Counted from the stretch's first letter, positions 9,765-19,560 are shown. The stretch: 64,000 bases of DNA from Parasporobacterium sp. (GCA_017459985.1 JAFUBX010000006.1:1-64000), one strand, 5' to 3'. Notes: generated by a model not told the origin, from the letters alone. A program made the numbers and translations.

Positions 9765-11570
9765 ATGGATCAGAAGTATATCAGGAATTTCTGCATTATC
9801 GCCCATATCGACCATGGGAAAAGCACCCTGGCGGATCGGATCATAGAAAACACAGGGGCTCTGACCTCCCGGGAGATGCAGTCCCAGGTCCTGGATAATA
9901 TGGATCTGGAGAGGGAACGGGGAATCACGATCAAGGCCCAGACCGTCCGGATCGTGTACAATGCGAAGGACGGCAAAGAGTATATCTTCAATCTGATCGA
10001 TACCCCGGGACACGTGGATTTTAACTATGAGGTGTCCCGCTCCCTGGCAGCCTGCGACGGCGCGGTCCTGGTGGTGGACGCCGCCCAGGGGATCGAAGCC
10101 CAGACCCTGGCCAATGTCTATATGGCCATCGACAATGATCTGGAAGTCGTTCCCGTGATCAACAAGATCGACCTGCCCAGTGCCGAGCCGGAACGGGTGA
10201 TCGAGGAGATCGAGGATGTGATCGGGCTGGAAGCCCAGGACGCGCCGCTGATCTCCGCCAAGAACGGGATCAACATCGAGGAAGTGCTGGAGGCCATCGT
10301 CCGGAAGATTCCGGCTCCCGACGGGGATCCCGAAGCTCCGTTAAAGGCCCTGATCTTTGACTCCGTCTACGATTCCTATAAAGGAGTCATTGTATTTATC
10401 CGGGTCAGGGACGGCCGGATCCGGGCCGGATCCCAGGTCCTGATGATGGCAACCAAAGCCGTCTATAATGTGGTGGAGGTCGGCTATTTCGGCGCTGGCA
10501 AGTTCATTCCCTGTGAGGAGCTGCAGGCCGGCATGGTGGGGTATTTTACCGCCTCCATCAAAAATGTGCGGGATACCATGGTGGGAGATACGGTGACCGA
10601 AAAGGACCGTCCCTGTGAGCAGCCCCTGCCGGGATACAAGAAGGTCCAGTCCATGGTCTACTGCGGGATGTATCCGGCGGACGGAGCCCATTATGAAGAC
10701 CTCCGGGACGCCCTGGAAAAGCTGCGTCTGAATGACGCCTCCCTGAATTACGAACCGGAGACCTCCGTGGCCCTGGGATTCGGATTCCGCTGCGGATTTC
10801 TGGGACTACTGCACCTGGAGATCATCGAGGAACGGCTGGAGCGGGAGTATGATCTGGATCTGGTGACCACAGCACCTTCCGTTATTTATAAGGTTCATAA
10901 GACCGACGGAACCGTGATCGATCTGACAAACCCCACCAATATGCCGGATCCCTCCGAGATTGAATTTATGGAAGAACCTATGGTGGCGGCGGAAATCATG
11001 GTGACCTCGGAGTTTATCGGACCCATCATGGAGCTGTGCCAGGAACGAAGAGGGATCTACAAGGAGATTGAATACATCGAAGCTACCAGAGCGATTCTGA
11101 GGTATGATCTTCCGCTGAATGAGATCATCTATGATTTCTTTGACGCGCTGAAATCCCGCTCCCGGGGATACGCCTCCCTGGATTATGAGCTGAAGGGGTA
11201 TGAGGTGTCCAAACTGGTGAAGCTGGATATCCTGATCAACCGGGAGGAAGTGGATGCCCTGTCCTTTATCGTACATGCGGATACGGCTTATGAAAGAGGC
11301 CGTAAAATGTGTGAGAAGCTGAAGGAGGAGATCCCGCGGCATTTGTTCGAAATCCCCATCCAGGCGGCAATCGGAAGCAAGATCATTGCCCGGGAGACCG
11401 TTAAGGCCATGCGCAAGGATGTGCTGGCAAAATGCTACGGCGGGGATATCACCCGGAAGAAGAAGCTCCTGGAGAAACAAAAAGAAGGAAAGAAGCGGAT
11501 GCGCCAGATCGGCAATGTGGAGATTCCGCAGAAGGCGTTCATGAGCGTGCTGAAGCTGGATGATAAATAG
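9765..11570 (+). CDS. lepA: Elongation factor 4 (back-translocating GTPase LepA)
   Basis: A ribosome-associated translational GTPase of 601 residues. The G motifs are AHIDHGKST (G1), RGITI (G2), DTPGHVDF (G3) and NKIDLP (G4). The LepA-specific C-terminal domain is present ([20 protein letters not shown]), which separates it from EF-G. I start at the ATG at 9765, with AAAGGA 7 nt upstream; an earlier ATG at 9720 lies inside argS and would add 15 unlikely residues. In Bacillus and Clostridia lepA is typically followed by hemW, as here. Confidence 0.96.
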   Translation: MDQKYIRNFCIIAHIDHGKSTLADRIIENTGALTSREMQSQVLDNMDLERERGITIKAQTVRIVYNAKDGKEYIFNLIDTPGHVDFNYEVSRSLAACDGAVLVVDAAQGIEAQTLANVYMAIDNDLEVVPVINKIDLPSAEPERVIEEIEDVIGLEAQDAPLISAKNGINIEEVLEAIVRKIPAPDGDPEAPLKALIFDSVYDSYKGVIVFIRVRDGRIRAGSQVLMMATKAVYNVVEVGYFGAGKFIPCEELQAGMVGYFTASIKNVRDTMVGDTVTEKDRPCEQPLPGYKKVQSMVYCGMYPADGAHYEDLRDALEKLRLNDASLNYEPETSVALGFGFRCGFLGLLHLEIIEERLEREYDLDLVTTAPSVIYKVHKTDGTVIDLTNPTNMPDPSEIEFMEEPMVAAEIMVTSEFIGPIMELCQERRGIYKEIEYIEATRAILRYDLPLNEIIYDFFDALKSRSRGYASLDYELKGYEVSKLVKLDILINREEVDALSFIVHADTAYERGRKMCEKLKEEIPRHLFEIPIQAAIGSKIIARETVKAMRKDVLAKCYGGDITRKKKLLEKQKEGKKRMRQIGNVEIPQKAFMSVLKLDDK

Positions 11571-12797
11571 ATGAAGGAACTGGAACTGTATGTGCATATT
11601 CCTTTCTGCAGAAAGAAATGCAATTACTGCGACTTCGTTTCATTTGCGGACTGCCTGCATCTGACGGACCGGTATGTCAGCGCTCTTTGCAGGGAGATCA
11701 CGCAGGCAGCAGCGTATTATAAGGACAGAGAGATCGTTTCTGTATATATTGGCGGAGGAACTCCGTCAATATTAAATTGCGGTCAGATGGAGAAGATCCT
11801 GGACTGCCTGAACACTTCCTTCCGGCTGAAGGGAAGCCGGGAAAAGCGCCGGGGACTGTTTCTTCAGAAAAAGATCCGTCCTTCCCTGGAATTTTCCATC
11901 GAAGTTAATCCGGAATCCGCAGACCGGGAAAAGCTGAAACTGTACCGGAGCCATGGAATCAACCGGCTCAGCATCGGTCTGCAGTCCACGGATGACAAGG
12001 ATCTGAAGATGCTGGGGAGAGTGCATTCCCTGCAGGATTTCACCAAGGTGTTTGAAGAGGCGCGGGAGGCTGGATTTGATAATATCAACATCGATCTGAT
12101 GCAGGCGATCCCGGGGCAGACCCTGCCGGCCTGGAGAAAAGTCCTTGCTCTTGCAGGAAGCTTCCGGCCGGAACATATCAGCGCCTATTCCCTGATGATC
12201 GAGGAGGGGACCGCTTTCCATACCCTGAAGAAAGAGGGAAAACTCCAGCTTCCCGACGAGGACACGGAGCGGGAGATTTACTATGATACCCGGGATTTTC
12301 TGGAGAAGACCGGATATCACCGGTACGAGATCTCCAATTACGCGCTGCCGGGATTTGAATGTGCCCATAACTGCGGGTACTGGAAACGGACGGATTACCT
12401 GGGACTGGGCCTTCATGCCTCCTCCATGGTCAGCAATACAAGATGGAAAAATACGGCGGATCTGATGGCTTATCTGGAAGCCATGGAGAATTTTTCCGGG
12501 ATCTCTGAAACGGAAAAGCCTTTCCGGATTCCCGGGGTAAGTGAACCTCCGGAGGTGCTTTCCCGGCAGGAGCAGATGGAGGAATTTATGTTCCTGGGAC
12601 TTCGGATGACGGAGGGGGTCAGCAAAAAGGGGTTCTTTGGGGAATTCGGGCAGGATCTGGAATATACCTATGCGGACGTGCTGCCAAGGCTTCGTTCCAT
12701 GGAGCTGATTGCGTCGGAGGGGGATCGGATCTTTCTGACGGACCGGGGACTGGATGTCAGCAATCCTGTGCTGGCGGAATTTGTGAAAGTTTCCTGA
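11571..12797 (+). CDS. hemW: Radical SAM heme chaperone HemW
   Basis: A radical SAM protein of 408 residues starting directly after the lepA stop. The [4Fe-4S]/SAM motif is C13-x3-C17-x2-C20 (FCRKKCNYCDF), followed by the GGGTPS motif. It resembles oxygen-independent coproporphyrinogen oxidase. The lepA-hemW pairing points to HemW, a heme-binding chaperone, instead of a true HemN. The C-terminal HemW winged-helix region is present (EEFMFLGLRMTEGVS). No heme biosynthesis genes are nearby, so the cellular role here is uncertain. Confidence 0.88.
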   Translation: MKELELYVHIPFCRKKCNYCDFVSFADCLHLTDRYVSALCREITQAAAYYKDREIVSVYIGGGTPSILNCGQMEKILDCLNTSFRLKGSREKRRGLFLQKKIRPSLEFSIEVNPESADREKLKLYRSHGINRLSIGLQSTDDKDLKMLGRVHSLQDFTKVFEEAREAGFDNINIDLMQAIPGQTLPAWRKVLALAGSFRPEHISAYSLMIEEGTAFHTLKKEGKLQLPDEDTEREIYYDTRDFLEKTGYHRYEISNYALPGFECAHNCGYWKRTDYLGLGLHASSMVSNTRWKNTADLMAYLEAMENFSGISETEKPFRIPGVSEPPEVLSRQEQMEEFMFLGLRMTEGVSKKGFFGEFGQDLEYTYADVLPRLRSMELIASEGDRIFLTDRGLDVSNPVLAEFVKVS

Positions 12798-12858
12798 ACT
12801 CATACCGGTTGTGAGGGGAACGTGGTACAATAGAAAAAAAGAATAAAGGCGGAATCAT

Positions 12859-13682
12859 TTGATCAGATTAATTGCGTCAGATGTGGACGGCACCCTGGTC
12901 CCCGAGGGGACCTCACAGGTGGATCCGCAGCTGTTTCATCTCATATTACAGTTAAAGGAACGGGGCATACGGTTTGTGGCTGCCAGCGGCAGACAGTATG
13001 CCAGCATCGTGAAGGCTTTCGACCCGGTGAAGGACGAGATTTTCTTTATCGCGGACAACGGCTCCTTTGTGGTGGAAAAGGGACAGTTTCTGGTGACCAA
13101 CACCTTTCCCGAGGATGTCTGGAAGGCCATTATCCGGCATGTTCACACGGTTCCCGGGCCCAGATCATGGTCTCCAGCGTGGAAGGATCCTATACCGACT
13201 GCCGGGAGGAGAGATTTCTCCGGATGAATTCAGAAGGATACGGACTCCGGCTGATCTACCGGGAGGATCTTTCGAAACTTCACCTGCATGTCAGCAAGGT
13301 GGGAGTTTACTGTACCCTTCATAATCCCAGGGAAGAGGCGGAGAAGGGCCGGGAACTGTTTTCGGACGCAGCCAATATCGTCGTCTCCGGAGACTGCTGG
13401 ATGGACTATGTGCCGCCGGATTCCGACAAGGGAAAGGCCCTCAAGGGACTTCAGGATTATCTGGGGATTTCCCGGGAGGAGACCATTGCCTTCGGGGATC
13501 AGATCAATGATATCGGGCTGCTGCGCGCAGCCGGTGACAGTTACGCCGTGAAAGGCGCCCAGCCGGAACTGAAGGCGGTAGCAGGGCATGTCATGACGGA
13601 AGGCCCGGAAGAAAACGGCGTGCTGCATGTGATGGAGTCCCTTCTGCAGCTGCAGAAGCAGGACAAGGATCAGGAAAAATAA
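12859..13682 (+). pseudogene. Cof-type HAD-superfamily phosphatase, interrupted by a -1 frameshift
   Basis: Two overlapping frames together encode one Cof/YbjI-type HAD hydrolase. The first starts at a TTG (12859, GGCGGA upstream) and carries DVDGTL, the Asp nucleophile motif, and ends at 13227. The second continues in another frame to 13682 and carries FGDQINDIGLL, the Mg-binding HAD motif IV. The break lies in the GGG/CCC run at about 13156-13161. Adding one G there gives a continuous reading TVPGAQIMVSS. This is either a true one-base deletion or a homopolymer sequencing error. Substrate is probably a sugar phosphate or a related small phosphorylated compound. Confidence 0.8.
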
Positions 13683-13694
13683 GAATCAGAAATT

Positions 13695-15068
13695 ATGAAT
13701 AAACTGACGGTATGCCTCATGAATGACTCCTTCCCGCCCATCGTGGACGGAGTCGCAAATGCGGTGGTGAATTATGCAAAATATATCGAACGGGACTGGG
13801 GCCATGCCATTGTGGCTACCCCGGCGTATCCCGGCGCGGATGACAGCATCTATTCCTTTCCAGTGATCCGCTATCCCAGCATCGATGTCCGGAATATCTC
13901 CACGGGGTACATGTTCGGCATTCCTTTCTCCCCGGAACTGTCCTCCCGGCTGGGCAGGCAGAAGGTGGATATTCTGCATTCCCACTGTCCCATGACGTCA
14001 GCGCTTCTGGGACGGGCGCTGCATAAGAGGATCGACGCCCCGCTCATCATGACCTATCATACCAAGTATGACATCGACATCGCCAATGTGCTGAAGAACA
14101 AGGCGCTGCAGCAAAGCAGCATCAAGTCCATCGTGACGAATATCAGCTGTTATGACGAGGTCTGGGTCGTCAGCGAAGGAGCAGGGGAGAACCTGAGATC
14201 CCTGGGATTTCAGGGGGATTATGTTGTGATGCCCAACGGGGTGGATCTTCCCAGAGAGGAAGCAAAGCAGAGCGATATGCTCCGGGATACGGCCGGGTAT
14301 GATCTTCCGGATGGAGTGCCGGTGTTCCTGTTTGTAGGAAGGCTGATGTGGTACAAAGGGATCCGCATCATCCTGGATGCGGCCCGCAGACTTCTGGAGG
14401 ATGGACTGGATTTCCGCATGATTTTCATCGGAGATGGCGGGGACGGAGAACAGATCCGTCATTACTGCAAACGCTCCGGCCTCTCCGGAAAGGTGTTTTT
14501 TACCGGAGTCATTTCCGACCGGGAGGTGATCCGGTCCTTCTACACCCGGGCGGATCTGTTCCTGTTTCCTTCGACCTTTGATTCCAACGGGCTGGTGGTC
14601 CGGGAGGCGGCCGCCTGCAATCTGGGTTCCGTGCTGATCCGGGGAAGCTGCGCGGCGGAAGGAGTCCGGGACGGGCACAATGCCCTCCTGATCGAGGAAA
14701 ACGCCGCATCCATGTATCAGCTTCTGAAGGAAGTCATGAAGCAGCCGGAATCGATGCGCCGGATCGGGCTTCATGCCGGGGAGGAACTGTATCTTTCCTG
14801 GGAGAACGCAGTCGTGAAGGCAGTGGAACGGTACAACATTGTCCTGGAGCTTCATAAAAGCGGAGCCTTCCGGGAACATGACCGGTTCAGCGACAATCTT
14901 CTGGCGACCCAGGGAGATATGATGTATACCTTCGGAAAGATCGGACAGGTCCTGAACCAGGGAAAAACAAATCCTCCGCTGATCATCGGAATGAAGAGCG
15001 AAGACCGGAAGAAGTATGCGAACCTGAAAAACAGCCAGACGGTCCGGAAGAACCTGAAGAAAAGATAA
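13695..15068 (+). CDS. GT4-family glycosyltransferase
   Basis: A 457-residue retaining glycosyltransferase with the GT-B fold. The N-terminal half shows the glycine/aspartate loop PPIVDGVANAV and HSHCPMTSALLG. The C-terminal half holds the nucleotide-sugar site, FVGRLMWYKGI and the E-x7-E-like PSTFDSNGLVVREA. Proteins of this shape in Firmicutes often add glucose or galactose to diacylglycerol or to cell-wall polymers; the acceptor here is unknown. It starts 12 nt after the HAD gene with no good Shine-Dalgarno sequence, so coupled translation is likely. A basic C-terminal tail (residues ~430-457) could bind the membrane surface. Confidence 0.85.
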   Translation: MNKLTVCLMNDSFPPIVDGVANAVVNYAKYIERDWGHAIVATPAYPGADDSIYSFPVIRYPSIDVRNISTGYMFGIPFSPELSSRLGRQKVDILHSHCPMTSALLGRALHKRIDAPLIMTYHTKYDIDIANVLKNKALQQSSIKSIVTNISCYDEVWVVSEGAGENLRSLGFQGDYVVMPNGVDLPREEAKQSDMLRDTAGYDLPDGVPVFLFVGRLMWYKGIRIILDAARRLLEDGLDFRMIFIGDGGDGEQIRHYCKRSGLSGKVFFTGVISDREVIRSFYTRADLFLFPSTFDSNGLVVREAAACNLGSVLIRGSCAAEGVRDGHNALLIEENAASMYQLLKEVMKQPESMRRIGLHAGEELYLSWENAVVKAVERYNIVLELHKSGAFREHDRFSDNLLATQGDMMYTFGKIGQVLNQGKTNPPLIIGMKSEDRKKYANLKNSQTVRKNLKKR

Positions 15069-15073
15069 ACCTA

Positions 15074-15102
15074 TTGACGAGATAGGATTTAAGAGTTATC
15101 TT
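15074..15102 (+). promoter_or_regulatory. Predicted sigma-A promoter of nifS-nifU-mnmA
   Basis: TTGACG, a 17-bp spacer and TATCTT precede a ~70-nt leader containing the GC-rich inverted repeat TTCCGGA-TCCGGAA. No iscR-type regulator gene is next to it, unlike many Clostridia. Confidence 0.65.
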
Positions 15103-15176
15103 AATTACCGGAGGGTTCCGGAATCCGGAAGGAGGAGTAAAGGAACCGAAGACATTGGAAGAAAGGTAACAAGATT

Positions 15177-16361
15177 ATGATTTACGCAGATAATGCGGCA
15201 ACAACAAAAATGAGCAGAACTGCCATCGATGCGATGCTTCCGTATATGGAAGAGATCTGGGGAAATCCCTCCAGTCTGTATGAGGTGGGACAGAGGGCCC
15301 AGGAGGCTCTGTGGTCGGCCAGGGAGCGGATTGCGGCAGCCATAGGGGCCACTCCTAAAGAAATCTATTTTACCTCCGGCGGCAGTGAAGCGGACAATCA
15401 GGCAATCATCTCCGCAGCCCGGTGGGGAGAGCGGAAAGGGAAGAAACATATCATTTCCACCGCATTTGAACATCACGCGGTATTGCATACACTGGACAAG
15501 CTGGCAAGGGAAGGATTTGAGATCGAACTTCTGGATGTCCATGCAAACGGACTGATCACCCGGGACCAGGTGGCGGACGCGATCCGGGAAGACACCTGTC
15601 TGGTAACGATCATGTTCGCCAATAATGAAATCGGGACAGTTCAGCCGATCGCACAGATCGGCAGTCTCTGCAAAGAGAAGGGGGTTGTCTTCCATACGGA
15701 TGCCGTACAGGCAGCCGGACATCTTCCCATAAATGTGCAGGAGATGAATATTGATCTGCTGTCTATGTCAGCCCACAAGTTCCACGGCCCCAAGGGAACC
15801 GGCGTATTATATGCCCGCAAAGGGATTCCGCTGGTGAACGTGATTGAAGGCGGCGCCCAGGAACGGGGAAAACGGGGCGGAACCGAAAATGTGCCCGGGA
15901 TCATGGGAATGGCGGCGGCCCTGGAAGAGGAATGCGCCGGGATGGAACAAAACACCGCGAAACTCCTGAAGCTTCGGGACAGACTGATCGACGGGCTGTC
16001 CAAAATCCCCCACAGCGCTCTGAACGGCGACCGGGAGAGCAGGCTCCCCGGCAATGTCAGCTTCTGCTTTGAAGGCGTGGAGGGAGAAAGTCTGCTGCTC
16101 CTTCTGGATGATAAGGGCATCTGCGCTTCCTCCGGATCGGCCTGCACCTCCGGATCCCTGGATCCCAGCCATGTGCTGCTGGCGATCGGAAGGCCTCATG
16201 AAGTGGCCCACGGATCCCTCCGGCTGACGCTGAGCAGTGAAAATACCGAAGAGGACGTGGACGCGATCCTGAAAGCCGTTCCCGAGGTGGTGGAATATCT
16301 GAGAAATATGTCTCCGCTGTGGAAGGACAAGGTCAGCGGGAAGAAATCATTTGTTATTTGA
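15177..16361 (+). CDS. nifS: Cysteine desulfurase, NifS/IscS type
   Basis: A PLP enzyme of 394 residues that takes sulfur from cysteine as an enzyme-bound persulfide and releases alanine. The N-terminus YADNAATTK is characteristic. The PLP lysine lies in SAHKFHGPKGTG, and the catalytic cysteine is in the long loop SSGSACTSGS (group I desulfurase). The downstream neighbours are the scaffold NifU (start 16 nt after the stop) and the tRNA thiolase MnmA. The same sulfur relay therefore probably feeds both Fe-S assembly and tRNA modification. The hydrogenase and many ferredoxin domains in this genome would need it. Confidence 0.95.
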   Translation: MIYADNAATTKMSRTAIDAMLPYMEEIWGNPSSLYEVGQRAQEALWSARERIAAAIGATPKEIYFTSGGSEADNQAIISAARWGERKGKKHIISTAFEHHAVLHTLDKLAREGFEIELLDVHANGLITRDQVADAIREDTCLVTIMFANNEIGTVQPIAQIGSLCKEKGVVFHTDAVQAAGHLPINVQEMNIDLLSMSAHKFHGPKGTGVLYARKGIPLVNVIEGGAQERGKRGGTENVPGIMGMAAALEEECAGMEQNTAKLLKLRDRLIDGLSKIPHSALNGDRESRLPGNVSFCFEGVEGESLLLLLDDKGICASSGSACTSGSLDPSHVLLAIGRPHEVAHGSLRLTLSSENTEEDVDAILKAVPEVVEYLRNMSPLWKDKVSGKKSFVI

Positions 16362-16377
16362 AAGAAGAGGTTTTGCT

Positions 16378-16812
16378 ATGGCTTTATACAGTGAAAAGGT
16401 GATGGATCATTTCCGGAATCCCAGAAATGTCGGCGTGATTGAAAACGCGGACGGGATCGGAGAGGTCGGCAACGCCAAATGCGGGGATATCATGAAGATC
16501 TATCTGAAGATCGATGATGATATCGTAACGGACGTGAAGTTTGAGACCTTCGGATGCGGGTCTGCAATTGCTTCCAGCTCCATGGCGACGGAACTGATCA
16601 AAGGGCAGCCGTTGTCGGAGGTGCTGAAGCTGACCAACAAGGCAGTGACGGAAGCCCTGGACGGACTGCCGGCCCATAAGCTGCATTGTTCCGTGCTGGC
16701 GGAGGAAGCGATCCAGAGCGCAGTAAAGGACTATTACGATAAGAACGGGATCGCTTATGATCCTGCGCAGTTCCCGTCCCTGGATCATGATCATGACCAT
16801 GAGGAAGAGTAA
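16378..16812 (+). CDS. nifU: Fe-S cluster scaffold protein NifU/IscU
   Basis: A 144-residue U-type scaffold on which NifS-derived sulfur and iron are assembled into clusters. The three cluster cysteines lie in NAKCGD, FGCGSAIASS and LHCSVLAEEA. The C-terminus ends in a short Asp/His-rich tail (DHDHDHEEE), which might bind metal; that is my inference. I chose the ATG at 16378 (GAAGAGG 7 nt upstream) because MALYSEKVMDHF is the family N-terminus. The last 14 nt overlap the mnmA start, so the two are translationally linked. Confidence 0.95.
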   Translation: MALYSEKVMDHFRNPRNVGVIENADGIGEVGNAKCGDIMKIYLKIDDDIVTDVKFETFGCGSAIASSSMATELIKGQPLSEVLKLTNKAVTEALDGLPAHKLHCSVLAEEAIQSAVKDYYDKNGIAYDPAQFPSLDHDHDHEEE

Positions 16813-17872
16813 GGCTCTGATTGCCATGAGCGGAGGAGTGGACTCCTCCGTGGCGGCATATCTGATGCAGCAGATAGGGTATGACTGCATCGGCGCCACC
16901 ATGAAACTGCTTACGAATCCGTCCTGTGAAGGCAGCAGCCGGACCTGCTGCTCCCTGGATGATGTTGAGGATGCCCGGAGTGTTGCCTACAGACTGGGCA
17001 TCCCTTATTATGTCTTTAATTTTTCGGAGGATTTCAAAGAACAGGTGATCGACCGGTTTGTCCGGGAATATGAAGCCGGCCTTACGCCGAATCCCTGTAT
17101 CGAGTGCAACCGGCATCTGAAATTCGAGCGGCTGTACCTGCGGGCGAAGGAACTTTCCTGTGACACAATCGTAACGGGACATTATGCCAGGATCATCCGG
17201 CGGGATGACCGGTATGTTTTGCAGAAGGGGATCGATGAGAAAAAGGATCAGAGCTATGTCCTGTATTCCATGACCCAGGAGGAACTGGCTCATACCTGCT
17301 TTCCCCTGGGAGAGATGACCAAGGAGCAGATCCGGAAGATCGCCCAGGAGATGCAGTTTTCCAATGCGGCCAAGCCGGACAGCCAGGATATCTGCTTTGT
17401 GCCGGACGGGGATTACGTAAGATTTATGGAGCAGTATACCGGAAAAGTCTATCCGGAGGGGGATTTTCTGGATCCCGATGGAGCGGTTTTGGGCCGGCAT
17501 CAGGGGGCTGTGCGGTACACCATCGGACAGCGCAAAGGCCTGGGGATCGCCTTCGGAAAACCACTCTATGTACAGAAGAAGGATATGGAGGCGAACACCG
17601 TAACCCTGGCGGAAAATGGGCAGCTCTTCTCCGATACCCTGATTGCGGGGGAGATGAACTGGATTGCCGTTGCAGGACTTTCGGATCCTGTCCGGTGCTC
17701 TGCGAAGATCCGTTATAAACATAAGGAACAGCCTGCAGTCGTTTATCCGCTGGACGGCGGCCTTGTCAAGGTCGTTTTCGATGAGCCGCAGCGGGCGATT
17801 ACACCGGGCCAGGCCGTTGTCCTTTATGACGGGGACGACGTGCTTGGCGGCGGGAAGATTCTGGAGGCATAA
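16799..17872 (+). CDS. mnmA: tRNA-specific 2-thiouridylase
   Basis: An ATP pyrophosphatase-type enzyme of 357 residues that makes 2-thiouridine at wobble position 34 of tRNA-Lys, -Glu and -Gln. The PP-loop is MSGGVDSS near the N-terminus. The first catalytic cysteine is in TPNPCIECN and the second in SQDICFV. GHYAR and KDQSYVL are also family marks. The extra TCCSLDDVEDA segment near the N-terminus is common in clostridial MnmA. The gene starts inside the end of nifU, which argues for direct coupling to the NifS sulfur supply. Target tRNA-Lys(TTT) and tRNA-Gln(TTG) are encoded at 62 kb. Confidence 0.95.
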   Translation: MRKSKALIAMSGGVDSSVAAYLMQQIGYDCIGATMKLLTNPSCEGSSRTCCSLDDVEDARSVAYRLGIPYYVFNFSEDFKEQVIDRFVREYEAGLTPNPCIECNRHLKFERLYLRAKELSCDTIVTGHYARIIRRDDRYVLQKGIDEKKDQSYVLYSMTQEELAHTCFPLGEMTKEQIRKIAQEMQFSNAAKPDSQDICFVPDGDYVRFMEQYTGKVYPEGDFLDPDGAVLGRHQGAVRYTIGQRKGLGIAFGKPLYVQKKDMEANTVTLAENGQLFSDTLIAGEMNWIAVAGLSDPVRCSAKIRYKHKEQPAVVYPLDGGLVKVVFDEPQRAITPGQAVVLYDGDDVLGGGKILEA

Positions 17873-18144
17873 GGCCGGCAGGATGGATCCCAAAGGCGGG
17901 AGCCGGATGCCGCAATACTCGATTTTGAAAAAAATCTGACAACTACAGAAAAAAGAAGAGCTGCCGTAACAGGCAGCTCTTAGTTCTATATAACGGATCC
18001 GGATGGAGTATTGGAATAGAGGAGTAGAAAGGCATTGCTTGTCTGACGTCGTATCATATCATAGCCTTATTATTTATCATGCAGACAGCACCATTTCTTT
18101 CCGGATCTTTATACAGCGTAATAATATTTTTGATTCAGCCGCCG
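17873..18144. other. Convergent intergenic region
   Basis: This 272-bp gap separates the ends of mnmA (+) and metY (-). It contains one clear hairpin terminator (17949-17981). I see no gene or further structure. Confidence 0.6.
17949..17981 (-). terminator. Terminator of metY, possibly bidirectional
   Basis: A perfect 10-bp stem (AAGAGCTGCC at 17956-17965, complement at 17972-17981) with a 6-nt loop. Read on the minus strand it is followed by C and then six T. On the plus strand there is no T-run, so it serves the minus-strand gene best. Confidence 0.65.
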
Positions 18145-19428
18145 TTATTTCGCGGCTTCGAATGCCTGGGACAGATCCTCGATAATATCATCGATGTGTT
18201 CTGTTCCGATGGAAAGCCGGATCGTGGACTGGGTGATTCCCTGATCCGCCAGTTCCGCCTCCGATAACTGGGAATGGGTCGTGGTTGCCGGATGGATCAC
18301 CAGGGATTTCACGTCCGCCACGTTTGCCAGCAGGGAGAAGATCTTCAGGCTGTCAATGAATTTAAATGCCTCTTCTTTCCCTCCCTTGATCTCAAAGGTA
18401 AAGATGCTTGCGCCGCCATTCGGGAAATACTTCTCATAAAGCGCATGATCCGGGTGATCCGGCAGGGAAGGATGATTGATATGGGCGACCTGCGGGTGGG
18501 CAGATAAGAACTCCACCACTTTCTTCGTATTTTCTGCGTGTCTGTCCAGACGAAGAGACAAGGTCTCGGTTCCCTGCAGCAGAAGGAATGCGGCAAAGGG
18601 AGAAATGGTGGCGCCTTCATCTCTCAGCAGGATCGCGCGGATATAGGTGACAAATGCGGCGGGGCCGGCGGCCTGCACAAAGGATACGCCGTGATAGCTC
18701 GGATTGGGAGCAGCAATCGGGGCATATTTGCCGCTGGCAGCCCAGTCGAATTTTCCGCTGTCTACGATGATGCCGCCCAGGGTGGTGCCGTGGCCGCCGA
18801 TGAATTTGGTGGCGGAATGAACGACAATGTCAGCGCCGTATTCGATCGGACGGATCAGGTACGGTGTGCCGAAGGTGTTGTCAATCACAAGGGGCAGACC
18901 ATGCCGATGGGCAATTTCCGCGATTGCTTCGATGTCGGGAATGTCACTGTTCGGATTGCCCAGGGTCTCGATATAGATGGCTTTGGTATTCTCCCGGATC
19001 GCCTGTTCCACTTCGTTTGTATCATGAACATTTACAAAGGTGGTCTCGATCCCGTAGAGCGGCAGGGTATGGGCCAGCAGATTGTAGGATCCTCCGTAGA
19101 TGGTCTTCTGGGATACGATGTGTTCTCCCTTCTGGGCCAGGGCCTGGATGGTGTAGGTGATGGCTGCGGCTCCGGATGCAACCGCAAGGGCTGCGACGCC
19201 GCCCTCCAGTGCAGCCAGCCGTTTTTCCAGCGCTTCCTGGGTGGAGTTGGTCAGACGTCCGTAAATATTGCCGGCATCCGTAAGTCCGAACCGTGCGGCG
19301 GCATGCTCAGAGTTATGAAAAACATAAGATGTGGTCGCGTAGATCGGTACCGCTCTTGCATCAGTCGCCGGATCCGGCTGCTCCTGTCCTGCATGTATCT
19401 GAAGTGTTTCAAATCTGTATTGGCTCAT
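18145..19428 (-). CDS. metY: O-acetylhomoserine sulfhydrylase
   Basis: A PLP-dependent gamma-replacement enzyme of 427 residues. It should join O-acetylhomoserine with sulfide (or methanethiol) to give homocysteine (or methionine) in the cytoplasm. The N-terminal QIHAGQEQPDPATDARAVPI and the PLP lysine segment SATKFIGGHGTTLGG mark this branch of the Cys/Met metabolism family. AGAGGA lies 6 nt before the ATG. A LysR-type regulator is encoded directly upstream on the same strand, and an operator-like palindrome lies between the two. Regulation by sulfur or methionine status is therefore likely. Confidence 0.93.
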   Translation of the reverse strand: MSQYRFETLQIHAGQEQPDPATDARAVPIYATTSYVFHNSEHAAARFGLTDAGNIYGRLTNSTQEALEKRLAALEGGVAALAVASGAAAITYTIQALAQKGEHIVSQKTIYGGSYNLLAHTLPLYGIETTFVNVHDTNEVEQAIRENTKAIYIETLGNPNSDIPDIEAIAEIAHRHGLPLVIDNTFGTPYLIRPIEYGADIVVHSATKFIGGHGTTLGGIIVDSGKFDWAASGKYAPIAAPNPSYHGVSFVQAAGPAAFVTYIRAILLRDEGATISPFAAFLLLQGTETLSLRLDRHAENTKKVVEFLSAHPQVAHINHPSLPDHPDHALYEKYFPNGGASIFTFEIKGGKEEAFKFIDSLKIFSLLANVADVKSLVIHPATTTHSQLSEAELADQGITQSTIRLSIGTEHIDDIIEDLSQAFEAAK

Positions 19429-19485
19429 TTTGTATCCTCTTTCCTTTATGAAATATTGCGGTTTTACAACCTATCATTTAGATAT

Positions 19486-19515
19486 GTTATACAACGAAAA
19501 CAGTGATCTGTCTAA
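19486..19515 (-). promoter_or_regulatory. Predicted metY promoter
   Basis: Minus-strand TTAGAC, an 18-bp spacer and TATAAC, about 57 nt before the metY start. The weak -35 box suits an activator-dependent promoter. Confidence 0.5.
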
Positions 19516-19536
19516 TACGAAGCTGCGATAATCAGA

Positions 19537-19553
19537 TATAAGAATTTCCTATA
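19537..19553. promoter_or_regulatory. Candidate LysR-family operator before metY
   Basis: ATAAGAATTTCCTAT is a 7-1-7 palindrome with one mismatch and fits the T-N11-A LysR rule. It lies 22 bp upstream of the predicted metY -35 box, centred near -65, the classic position of a LysR activation site. It also lies just past the stop codon of the LysR gene itself. Confidence 0.5.
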
Positions 19554-19560
19554 ACCATTC

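Noticed and set aside
18003-18185. A 60-codon frame between mnmA and metY
   Set aside because: No recognisable content, and it overlaps the metY coding end on the other strand.
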